Assembly: GCA_905198865.1 (NCBI GenBank) | Contig: CAJKEB010000058.1 | Span: 1 to 11,358 of the forward strand | Direction: 5' to 3' | From: an uncultured Eubacteriales bacterium | Lineage (GTDB): Bacteria; Bacillota; Clostridia; Monoglobales; Monoglobaceae | DNA: 11,358 bases | Shown: piece after piece, positions 1 to 6,471 of the stretch | Layout: every line of letters begins with the position of its first letter | Numbering within the stretch: the stretch's first letter is position 1 | Translations under genes and position numbers: made by a program | Notes under the pieces: generated by a model | Databases searched by the model: none | What the model was told of the DNA's origin: nothing | What the model saw: the letters and a program-made list of their open reading frames with translations, nothing else

Positions 1-3
1 CCT

Positions 4-28
4 AAAAAGCCTCTCCCTCCGGGAGAGG
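4..28 (-). terminator. Intrinsic terminator of the diguanylate cyclase gene
   Basis: Read on the minus strand, an 8-bp GC-rich stem CCTCTCCC/GGGAGAGG (plus positions 10-17 and 21-28, 3-nt loop) is followed after one base by five T residues (plus positions 8-4). It lies about 60 nt past the cyclase stop codon at 89-91. The shape is that of a Rho-independent terminator. The same hairpin is part of the larger palindromic repeat at 9-53, so the repeat appears to double as the terminator. Confidence 0.65.
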
Positions 29-53
29 TGTCAGCGGAGCTGACGGAGAGGGC
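9..53. repeat. Palindromic intergenic repeat with two nested hairpins
   Basis: The element contains hairpin 10-17/21-28 (CCTCTCCC/GGGAGAGG) and hairpin 30-35/39-44 (GTCAGC/GCTGAC, GGA loop). The trailing GGAGAGGGC (45-53) is complementary, with a one-base bulge, to GCCTCTCC (9-16), so an alternative closed structure with the second hairpin inside is possible. From memory, very similar GGGAGAGGTGTCAGC-type repeats are common between genes in gut Clostridia; I could not search for them. Only one copy is present in this window. Confidence 0.6.
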
Positions 54-88
54 TTCGCACGTCAAACTATAATTTAACAAGCCGAGTT

Positions 89-1657
89 TTAGCTTTTATA
101 GAATGTGTATTGGTCTTTGCCATTATGCTTTGACTCATACAGGGCAATATCGGACTTTTTATACAAATCCTCATAAGTTTCCGCATCATTCGGGAATGTG
201 GATATACCAATGCTCAAAGTCAGGTTTATACACTTATCTCCCGACACAACGGTCATTCTCTTATATCTGATATTATCAAGGGCATCGGTTATCCTTTGCA
301 TGGTATCGCCTATATTCGTTGCCAGAACCATAAACTCGTCACCGCCGACGCGACCAATGATATCCGTGTCCATGAACGACTCCGTCAGAGTACGGCTGAC
401 AAGCTTAAGGGCTTCGTCTCCCGAACCGTGACCTAAAGTGTCATTAACTGATTTGAAGTCATCAACATCAATGATAAGCAGCGCATGATTTTGCTTCGGA
501 TGACCTTGAATTGCGCTCGTTATCATGTTTTCTGTTGCACCCTTATTATAAAGCCCGGTCAGGGAATCATGTGCAGCCTTTTTGCGCAGTTCTTTCTCTT
601 TTCTGTACTGTTCTTCAACATTAATTACAAATCCAATCGCACGTACGGGAACATAGTTATTATCTCTGAGCGAAGTTATATTAAGCGAATTATGAGTATA
701 TTCACCTTTATTGTCCTTAAGTCTGACGATAATTTCAAAGTTATCAATACTTCCGTCCATCAGCTTTTGTATATTAAAGTACAATTCCTTCTTGTCGCCT
801 ACATGCAGATATTCCATTAAAATATCATCGCTTATAACAAATCTTTCGGCAACATTAAACCTTTGAACAAACAGCTCAGACGCCTCAAAATTATTCTTTA
901 TCAAATCCCACTCAAAGACGCAGCTTTCAGTCTTTTCAAGAACAACTCTGTTTCTTGCCTCTGCCAGCGCAAGTCTTTGCTGGGTTCGTTTCTCATTTGT
1001 TATATCAAATAACACAGTATACACGATAGGCTCCAGCCTGCTGTTTTTAGTCAGCATGCTTCGGCTTGAAACCCAGATAATATCTCCGTTGCCACCCAGG
1101 AGCTGATACTGCGCCTCCGCTGTACCTGTCTCACGCAAAAATCTCTTCTGGCGTGCAAACTCACGCTTCGAGTCGTTTCCGACAAGCATACAGTAAAATT
1201 CGGAATGATACTTCTGTTTAAGCTCACCTACATTGTAGCCAAGCATTTTATAAAACATGGGGGTAACATACTTAATAGTGAACCTGTCATCAAAATGGCT
1301 TATCATAGTTCCGCCAACGACATTGTCCAATATCAGTTTATCCTCTTTCATTATATTAACCGCGCGTATAATTACCTTTAACAGCATTTTTATCACAAAG
1401 ACCAATAAAACAGCAACGCCGAGCAATATGGCAAATAACCAGACATACGGCATATGTTCACCGGTACTTTCAAAGAAAAAGGTCTTGGCGGCACAATACG
1501 CAAAGAAAACGGTGACCACCACCAATATGACACACCAGATCCCCTGCAAAAGCATCTCGTTTCTTTCGAGCATTACAAAACTGTCATTTTTATCAACATC
1601 AGAATAATTATTAGCGCTTTTTTTCAGAGAGAGTTTAGCCAAAGAACTCACCACCAT
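89..1657 (-). CDS. Membrane-anchored PAS-GGDEF diguanylate cyclase
   Basis: Predicted to make cyclic di-GMP from two GTP at the inner face of the membrane. Two hydrophobic helices (about residues 39-58 and 71-95) form a membrane hairpin with only a dozen or so residues outside, so this is not a large external sensor. Two PAS-like regions follow (about 107-220 and 235-350), each ending in sequence typical of a PAS/PAC boundary (FDITNEKR; FVINVEEQYRKEK). The GGDEF domain spans about 360-520 and begins with the usual DSLTGLYNK. It contains DVDDFKSVNDTLGH and an intact GGDEF signature at 438-442, so it should be catalytic. The inhibitory I-site RxxD reads MDTD at 429-432 and lacks its Arg, which suggests weak product inhibition. 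There is no EAL or HD-GYP domain. The ATG at 1657 has only a weak upstream GTTGGA. The gene appears to be transcribed alone from 1755-1783. Confidence 0.9.
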   Translation of the reverse strand: MVVSSLAKLSLKKSANNYSDVDKNDSFVMLERNEMLLQGIWCVILVVVTVFFAYCAAKTFFFESTGEHMPYVWLFAILLGVAVLLVFVIKMLLKVIIRAVNIMKEDKLILDNVVGGTMISHFDDRFTIKYVTPMFYKMLGYNVGELKQKYHSEFYCMLVGNDSKREFARQKRFLRETGTAEAQYQLLGGNGDIIWVSSRSMLTKNSRLEPIVYTVLFDITNEKRTQQRLALAEARNRVVLEKTESCVFEWDLIKNNFEASELFVQRFNVAERFVISDDILMEYLHVGDKKELYFNIQKLMDGSIDNFEIIVRLKDNKGEYTHNSLNITSLRDNNYVPVRAIGFVINVEEQYRKEKELRKKAAHDSLTGLYNKGATENMITSAIQGHPKQNHALLIIDVDDFKSVNDTLGHGSGDEALKLVSRTLTESFMDTDIIGRVGGDEFMVLATNIGDTMQRITDALDNIRYKRMTVVSGDKCINLTLSIGISTFPNDAETYEDLYKKSDIALYESKHNGKDQYTFYKS

Positions 1658-1754
1658 TCCAACTGAGCAATCAAATACATATATTTATATTATAACATAC
1701 AGAAATTAATATTCTTTATTAACGCATAATTATGCTATCATAATTATTTTGATT

Positions 1755-1783
1755 AGTATAACACAAAATTATATAACTTGCAA
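1755..1783 (-). promoter_or_regulatory. Candidate SigA promoter for the diguanylate cyclase
   Basis: On the minus strand, TTGCAA (1783-1778), a 17-bp spacer and TATACT (1760-1755) fit a vegetative promoter, and TGT just before the -10 gives an extended -10. Transcription would start near 1748, leaving a leader of about 90 nt. A second TATAAT at 1694-1689 has no good -35 box. CATAATTAT occurs twice in the start/leader region (1725-1733 and 1739-1747), the first inside the perfect palindrome GCATAATTATGC (1724-1735), and might be an operator. The rest of 1658-1931 is AT-rich with no gene. Confidence 0.45.
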
Positions 1784-1868
1784 TAGGAATTTTTATTCTT
1801 TTTCAAATACTATATTTAGAAAAGTTATCTTTGCGATAAGTTAATCAGTCAAATATTTAATAGTTTAT

Positions 1869-1884
1869 ATTTTGATGTCAAAAT
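1869..1884. repeat. Short perfect dyad ATTTTGA-TG-TCAAAAT
   Basis: The arms 1869-1875 and 1878-1884 are exact reverse complements around two central bases. The dyad lies about 50 bp past the permease stop and about 85 bp upstream of the candidate cyclase -35 box. It could be an operator, but AT-rich spacer DNA yields such dyads by chance. Confidence 0.2.
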
Positions 1885-1900
1885 TATCACATTATACTGA

Positions 1901-1926
1901 ATCCAAAAACAGTATATTGTAATACT
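1901..1926 (-). terminator. Weak candidate terminator after the permease gene
   Basis: On the minus strand, just past the permease stop, AGTAT and ATACT (plus 1922-1926 and 1911-1915) can pair around a 6-nt loop, followed by G and five T residues. The stem is short and has only one G-C pair, so termination would be inefficient. Some read-through into the cyclase gene is possible. Confidence 0.25.
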
Positions 1927-1931
1927 ATGAT

Positions 1932-3173
1932 TTAATTTATATTTTGTGTTTGCGCATCGCGCTTACGATTTTTTATCAGAATAAATCCCGGAATAGTTCC
2001 CGCCAAAATTCCGAATAACATCGAGATAGCCAGAACAGTCAGCAAAAGACGCAATATACTCAAATCAAATATTGGCGAAATTGAAGCGGCCAAGCAATAC
2101 AAAATTCCGGCAGGAATACCGGCAGCGACACCCAAAGCGCAGCCTATAAGCGAAATTATTACACAGACAAGTTCACAAATTGCAAAAGGCCTCAGCTTTC
2201 TGCGACTTTGCGGGTCACCTGATAAACAATCCTTTCCGCTTGACGGGAAGAATAAAAACATCAAAAGACCAAGTCCGCTAATCAAAAGCATAATTATATA
2301 CATAATTATACCGATAGTATATGCACTGTTTTTCTGAACTCCGTTGTATTCGACCGAATATCCGAATTCACCGCTCTTTGACGAAGTCTTTTTCTTTTCT
2401 GTAATCATTTTATCGACAAAGCCGCACACTTCGGATTTTGCCGCTTTCTCATCATCAACACCGGTAAACACATATGTATCCACATCTGCTGCACCGAGAA
2501 TGATTCTTGCACTCTTATTCGGGATAATAACAAGACAGCCGGGATTAAACTTACTCTTTCCGGTAAATACGCCCGACACACTGTATACCTGATTGTTCAG
2601 CTTTATATCCTGGTCTAACGGGTCGGAATCTCCGAACAGCTCTTTTGCAGCCTCCTCGCTTATAACCGCAGTGAAGGTTCTCGAATTCACGTCATGTACA
2701 GAAAACGGCTTTCCTTTAACCATCTTAACTGCCGCATAATCGAAAAATACTGAGTTAGTCGCTATAACAGGAAAAGAAAAAACCTTTTTTGAATTTCCGT
2801 ACATTTCAACGTTTTCAATTCTCTGCATCGGAATAACATCACTTACCTCATAGCTTCCCTCAAATCCGCTGCATAAATCATCGCCTGAAAGCCATGTACC
2901 ATCGTTCAGCCGCATGGTCAAGATATCCGCTCCGAGAGGCGAATTTTTGTAACCGTTTGCAATCATCGCAGAATGTGCGCCGAAAAGTATTGCAGTAACA
3001 AGAAATGCTGCGGCAAAAAAGCCGAGCAATGTCAGGAAAGCCTGATGCTTATTATGGATTATCACGCACCACGCACTCTTCATGGCTGCCTCAGATTCGC
3101 AAAGCAGCTTTGCAAACTTATTCGGTTTTTTATTCTGTTCTGATGATGGTTGCTTTGTTATCGGCTTTTTCAT
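1932..3173 (-). CDS. MacB/FtsX-like ABC permease subunit, divergent
   Basis: Predicted membrane protein of 413 residues with the MacB/YknZ layout. It has a cytoplasmic N-terminus, one helix (about 46-65), an extracytoplasmic MacB-type core of about 220 residues, and three C-terminal helices (about 286-309, 332-360 and 375-400). The core ends of this family are recognisable, for example FTAVISEEAAKELFG and YSVSGVF. In working permeases the cytoplasmic loop after helix 2 reads roughly ERTREIGIRKALGA and contacts the ATPase; here it is FFPSSGKDCLSGDPQSRR, with no resemblance. No ATPase gene is adjacent. I place the start at ATG 3173, behind GAGG at 7 nt spacing, rather than at the upstream TTG 3188, which overlaps that ribosome site. 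The gene lies 92 nt after the adaptor gene and probably shares its transcript. Substrate and activity are unknown; it may work with a distant ATPase or have another role. Confidence 0.75.
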   Translation of the reverse strand: MKKPITKQPSSEQNKKPNKFAKLLCESEAAMKSAWCVIIHNKHQAFLTLLGFFAAAFLVTAILFGAHSAMIANGYKNSPLGADILTMRLNDGTWLSGDDLCSGFEGSYEVSDVIPMQRIENVEMYGNSKKVFSFPVIATNSVFFDYAAVKMVKGKPFSVHDVNSRTFTAVISEEAAKELFGDSDPLDQDIKLNNQVYSVSGVFTGKSKFNPGCLVIIPNKSARIILGAADVDTYVFTGVDDEKAAKSEVCGFVDKMITEKKKTSSKSGEFGYSVEYNGVQKNSAYTIGIIMYIIMLLISGLGLLMFLFFPSSGKDCLSGDPQSRRKLRPFAICELVCVIISLIGCALGVAAGIPAGILYCLAASISPIFDLSILRLLLTVLAISMLFGILAGTIPGFILIKNRKRDAQTQNIN

Positions 3174-3202
3174 TTTTGTTCCTCGCAAATACTTATATAA
3201 TA

Positions 3203-3229
3203 ACGGACGAGCAAAATTGGCTCGCCCGT
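3203..3229 (-). promoter_or_regulatory. Stable hairpin between adaptor and permease genes
   Basis: A 10-bp stem, read on the minus strand as ACGGGCGAGC/GCTCGTCCGT with one G-U pair, encloses a 7-nt loop (3213-3219). It is the only GC-rich stretch in this otherwise AT-rich gap. The sequence that follows (TATTATATAAG) is U-rich but interrupted, so it would be a leaky terminator at best. It may instead be an RNA-processing or stabilising element that sets the adaptor:permease ratio. It ends about 20 nt before the permease ribosome binding site. Confidence 0.5.
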
Positions 3230-3265
3230 ATAAAAATCAACATTTTTTATAAAATATAATATAAT

Positions 3266-5542
3266 CTATATGTCAAGCTCACTTTGCAGAGCCGACTTTC
3301 CGGTTGACTTCACATTATCGCCCGTATCGTCCGCATCTCTCAAACTATCTGAATCATCATAATCATTAAAATCATCTGAATTATCTGAGCTGCTGTTTCC
3401 TGATCTCTTGCTTTCGGCAGCACCGCTGCTGTTTGTATTCAATGACTTCGAGCTTGAATCCGCATTATTTGCACTTGCGTCAGCACTGTTCTCTTTGTAC
3501 AGCACAATATCACCTACAGACAAACCTGAGGTAATTTCTACGTTTGTTCCGTCACTGACTCCGTACTGCACCTTTACAAGCTTATATCCGTCCGGAACGT
3601 TAATATTCGGATAATCCTCAGAATTCATTATATCATCTTCATCAACGCCCGAAGAATTGGTAATAACAAGCGCATTTCGTCCGTCAGATTCATAAAGCGC
3701 CTGCTCCGGAAGAGTTAAGACGTTAATGGCTGAATTAATAATTATCTTTGCGTCAACGTTCATGCCCGACTTTATCTTACCGGGTTCGGAAATAGTAATC
3801 TCAACAGCATAAGTTGTCACTCCGCTGCCCTTCTTTTCGCCCTCACCGGCAATATTTGTAATCTCACCGCTGAACGTCTCGCCCGGCAAAGCGTTTGCAG
3901 TTATTACTACCGTCTGACCCAGCTGAATATTCCATATATCCAGCTCGTCCACCTCGATAGTAAACTTCATCTTGCTCATATCAGCAATCACCATGAGCGG
4001 CTGATCGGTTTTGCCTGCCGTTACATTATCCCCGATTTTTGCATTCTTGACAAGAATTGTACCGTCAATCGGTGAGGCGATTTTGTATTTCTCAAGCTCT
4101 TTCTCCGCCTGTTCAAGGGCGAGTTCACTTCCGGCAATATCCAGCTTCTGTCCCTCTTGCGAGTTTGATGAATCGCTGCTTTTCAGAGTGGCAATAACCT
4201 GTCCAGACGTTACGCTTGAACCCTCACGCACGTTCAATGACTGAACTGTACCCGAAACGTTTGCTATAAGACCGATTTCTGTACCGTTTGACTGTGTTAT
4301 GGTTGCAATCTGACCGCCGTTAATCGTACTGCCGCTTGAAATCTTCAAGTCGGTTATTGTACCCGAAGCGTTTGCGTATATTTTTAAATTATCACTTGAA
4401 CTGCTTGTACCCGAAGCCTTTGCACGCTCAACAGAATTCTGAGCCATCTGAACAGCAAGCTGTGCGTTTGTATCGTCAACCTTATAGACAAGCTCGCCTG
4501 CCTTAACCTCTTCGCCTGCATTGAGCGGTGATTCAGTTATAGTTCCGTTCACAAGCGAGGTTATCTCATACCTTGCGTTCGGCTCAACATTTCCGCCGGC
4601 AGCCATGGTCTTGATTACATTACCCTTAACCGCATTTGTCTGCGAATACCCCATCAAAGGATCCATACCGCCTGAGAAAACAAATACACATGCAACAATT
4701 ATTCCTACGACCACTACCACAGCAGCCGCACCGCTGATAACCCACTTCCCACGCTTCTTCAAAAATGCTGAAAATCCGTGCGGTTCCGCTATCTCTTCAG
4801 CCTCATTATCAATATCCTCCAGGTCGTAATATAACTTCTGAGTAATCTGAGGCCTCATGCTTTTCGGCGCATATGCGGAATAAATCAGTTCTTTATCAGC
4901 TTCTGAATTATCCTCCTCGTTTAAGCTTTCTGCTGCTTCAGCCGCTTTGTCCGAATCGGTATTATCGTATATTTCATAATCTTCACCGTAAATATCTCCG
5001 GAACTTTCATAATCTTCATAGTGTTCAGCATTCTCAAGGCCGGAAATATAATCGTCCACACGCTGAGCTTCCGCTCTTATTACAGCTGCGTCAAGCTCGC
5101 CGGTATCTCCGCCCAGGTCATCATAAACGTTTTCATCTGCATCAAGCTCGTCAGCATCTCCGGCTAAATTATTATAAGCCTTTTCGGCATCAAACGGTTC
5201 ACTATACAAATCCTGCTCAGTATAATCGTCTGCAACATAATAAGGCTCAGTATTTGTTTCATTTACTTCTACTTCGGAATTAATTTCAGACATTACAAAA
5301 TCGCCCTCAGGCTTGTCCTGACGGCTGTCAAGTCCGAGACTTACACCGGAATTGTCGGCTTCGGCCGACTGAAAACCATAGTCATCGGTCTCCGATACAA
5401 TCATACTGTTTTCGTCAATAATCCTGTCGGGGTTAAGATTTTCCTCATCACCGAGACTGCTGTAAGCGTCGTTCAAATATTCGGAGTTTGCGTCGTCTTC
5501 CTGCTTACTGCTGCCGGAAAACAGCTTTTTAAAAACATTCAT
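3266..5542 (-). CDS. Membrane-fusion adaptor with long acidic cytoplasmic N-terminus
   Basis: Predicted HlyD/YknX-type adaptor of 758 residues, far longer than the usual 350-450. The C-terminal half has the family fold on the outer face of the membrane: lipoyl-like half-motifs at about 325-355, 385-417, 421-455 and 488-522, a beta-barrel at about 523-607, a membrane-proximal region at about 608-683, and a Ser/Asn/Asp-rich tail at 684-758. Two short helices (about 358-378 and 461-487) take the place of the normal long alpha-hairpin, and the two middle lipoyl motifs sit between them. Before the single membrane helix (about 267-289) lie about 265 acidic, Tyr-rich residues of low complexity, with an internal repeat, YNNLAGDADELDAD (123-136) and YDDLGGDTGELDAA (140-153). 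A basic patch (KKRGK) precedes the helix, consistent with the N-terminus inside. The start at 5542 is set by AGGAGG (5555-5550) at 7 nt spacing. The permease follows 92 nt downstream; no ATPase gene is present. Substrate unknown. Confidence 0.85.
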   Translation of the reverse strand: MNVFKKLFSGSSKQEDDANSEYLNDAYSSLGDEENLNPDRIIDENSMIVSETDDYGFQSAEADNSGVSLGLDSRQDKPEGDFVMSEINSEVEVNETNTEPYYVADDYTEQDLYSEPFDAEKAYNNLAGDADELDADENVYDDLGGDTGELDAAVIRAEAQRVDDYISGLENAEHYEDYESSGDIYGEDYEIYDNTDSDKAAEAAESLNEEDNSEADKELIYSAYAPKSMRPQITQKLYYDLEDIDNEAEEIAEPHGFSAFLKKRGKWVISGAAAVVVVVGIIVACVFVFSGGMDPLMGYSQTNAVKGNVIKTMAAGGNVEPNARYEITSLVNGTITESPLNAGEEVKAGELVYKVDDTNAQLAVQMAQNSVERAKASGTSSSSDNLKIYANASGTITDLKISSGSTINGGQIATITQSNGTEIGLIANVSGTVQSLNVREGSSVTSGQVIATLKSSDSSNSQEGQKLDIAGSELALEQAEKELEKYKIASPIDGTILVKNAKIGDNVTAGKTDQPLMVIADMSKMKFTIEVDELDIWNIQLGQTVVITANALPGETFSGEITNIAGEGEKKGSGVTTYAVEITISEPGKIKSGMNVDAKIIINSAINVLTLPEQALYESDGRNALVITNSSGVDEDDIMNSEDYPNINVPDGYKLVKVQYGVSDGTNVEITSGLSVGDIVLYKENSADASANNADSSSKSLNTNSSGAAESKRSGNSSSDNSDDFNDYDDSDSLRDADDTGDNVKSTGKSALQSELDI

Positions 5543-5610
5543 TAGTTTTCCTCCTATATGTAATGCGTATGTGTAAGGCACAAAACGCCCACTCTCATAA
5601 AACTTGATAA

Positions 5611-5640
5611 TCTACCAATTTAACCCTTTTATTCTACCAA
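5611..5640 (-). promoter_or_regulatory. Direct repeat TTGGTAGA upstream of the adaptor gene
   Basis: On the minus strand TTGGTAGA occurs twice (5640-5633 and 5618-5611), 22 bp apart start to start, which is two helical turns. The repeats lie 70-98 bp upstream of the adaptor start, the usual place for a regulator site. I found no convincing -35/-10 pair in this 191-bp gap. The gap also contains TTAACC/GGTTAA arms (5659-5664, 5688-5693) around the palindrome AATATTAATATT (5666-5677). On the minus strand these are followed by T-rich sequence and could weakly terminate murT-gatD transcription. Confidence 0.3.
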
Positions 5641-5733
5641 AAAAACAATAAAAATTTGTTAACCAAATATTAATATTGTATTACTAAGGTTAAAAATATT
5701 ATTTACAAACCCGTATCCGACTATGCAAATTTA

Positions 5734-6471
5734 CTAAATATATTTTGAAACAATATATTTATTGGCGGTATTTTCAAGCTCATCATCAAGCGGAGTCAGC
5801 TTATCAAAATCCGGATACTTGCGTTTTAATGCGCACGTTAAGATATAGTCGCACAGCTGAGGATTTTTCGGAAGCAGCGGACCGTGCAGATATGTGGCAA
5901 TAACGTTTTTGTATATTACGCCCTCGCAGCCGCTGTCGCCTGTATTGCCGTTTCCGTATCTGACCTTGCCGAGCGGTGTATGGTTTTCGCCGATATATGT
6001 GCGTCCCGCATGATTTTCAAACCCAACAATGGGCTGTGAGAACTTGTCGCACTCAAGCACGACATTGTCAATAAGGCGCGTCTTTCCGGCGTCGGTGTAA
6101 ATGTCAAGTATACCAAGCCCCTCGATTTTGGTATTTGCAGTCTGGTAATACCTTCCAAGCAGCTGATAACCGCCGCACACCGCAACAAGCACTCCGTCAT
6201 CCTCAACATATTCCTTGATTTCGTCCTTCTTTTCAAGGAGCATATTGCACACAATTTCCTGCTCACGGTCAGAGCCGCCGCCGACAAAAATAATATCGGC
6301 AGTCTTTAAGTCAATACTGTTATCCTTGTTCGTACACTGGTGTACGTTCGCTTTTATCCCTCTCCACTCAAGGCGTTTCTGCATACATGCGATGTTTCCC
6401 TTGTCTCCGTACAAATTCAGCAGATCGGGGTAAAGGTGGATAATATTGATTTCAAAATTATTATTTGCCAT
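5734..6471 (-). CDS. gatD: Lipid II isoglutaminyl synthase, glutaminase subunit GatD
   Basis: Class I glutamine amidotransferase of 245 residues that releases ammonia from glutamine and passes it to MurT, which amidates the D-Glu alpha-carboxyl of the lipid II stem peptide. The N-terminus INIIHLYPDLLNLYGDKGN is characteristic of this CobQ/CobB-like family. The nucleophile is Cys99 in VAVCGGYQLLG and the catalytic His is His196 in TYLHGP. These fit the Cys94 and His189 reported for S. aureus GatD, with the third catalytic residue expected from MurT. ENHAGRT (about 152-158) is another conserved block. The start at 6471 is set by AGGAGG (6485-6480) at 8 nt spacing; an upstream in-frame ATG at 6501 has no such site. 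The start lies inside the murT end, an 11-nt overlap that favours coupled translation and a matched subunit ratio. Cytoplasmic. Confidence 0.95.
   Translation of the reverse strand: MANNNFEINIIHLYPDLLNLYGDKGNIACMQKRLEWRGIKANVHQCTNKDNSIDLKTADIIFVGGGSDREQEIVCNMLLEKKDEIKEYVEDDGVLVAVCGGYQLLGRYYQTANTKIEGLGILDIYTDAGKTRLIDNVVLECDKFSQPIVGFENHAGRTYIGENHTPLGKVRYGNGNTGDSGCEGVIYKNVIATYLHGPLLPKNPQLCDYILTCALKRKYPDFDKLTPLDDELENTANKYIVSKYI

Noticed and set aside
3174..3188. TTG start giving the permease five extra residues
   Set aside because: The TTG precedes and overlaps the GAGG ribosome site that serves the ATG at 3173 at ideal spacing.
4873..5283. Plus-strand open frame of 136 codons rich in Arg, Leu, His and Tyr
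   Set aside because: It is antisense to the acidic, repetitive N-terminal part of the adaptor gene. Its composition follows from that codon use, and it has no ribosome site or recognisable motif.
5543..5581. Upstream ATG that would add 13 residues to the adaptor
   Set aside because: The AGGAGG at 5555-5550 would then lie inside the coding region; it is ideally spaced for the ATG at 5542.
5916..6287. Minus-strand open frame of 123 codons in another frame inside gatD
   Set aside because: It lies entirely within a well-supported gatD gene on the same strand, has no protein-like motifs and is a frame shadow.
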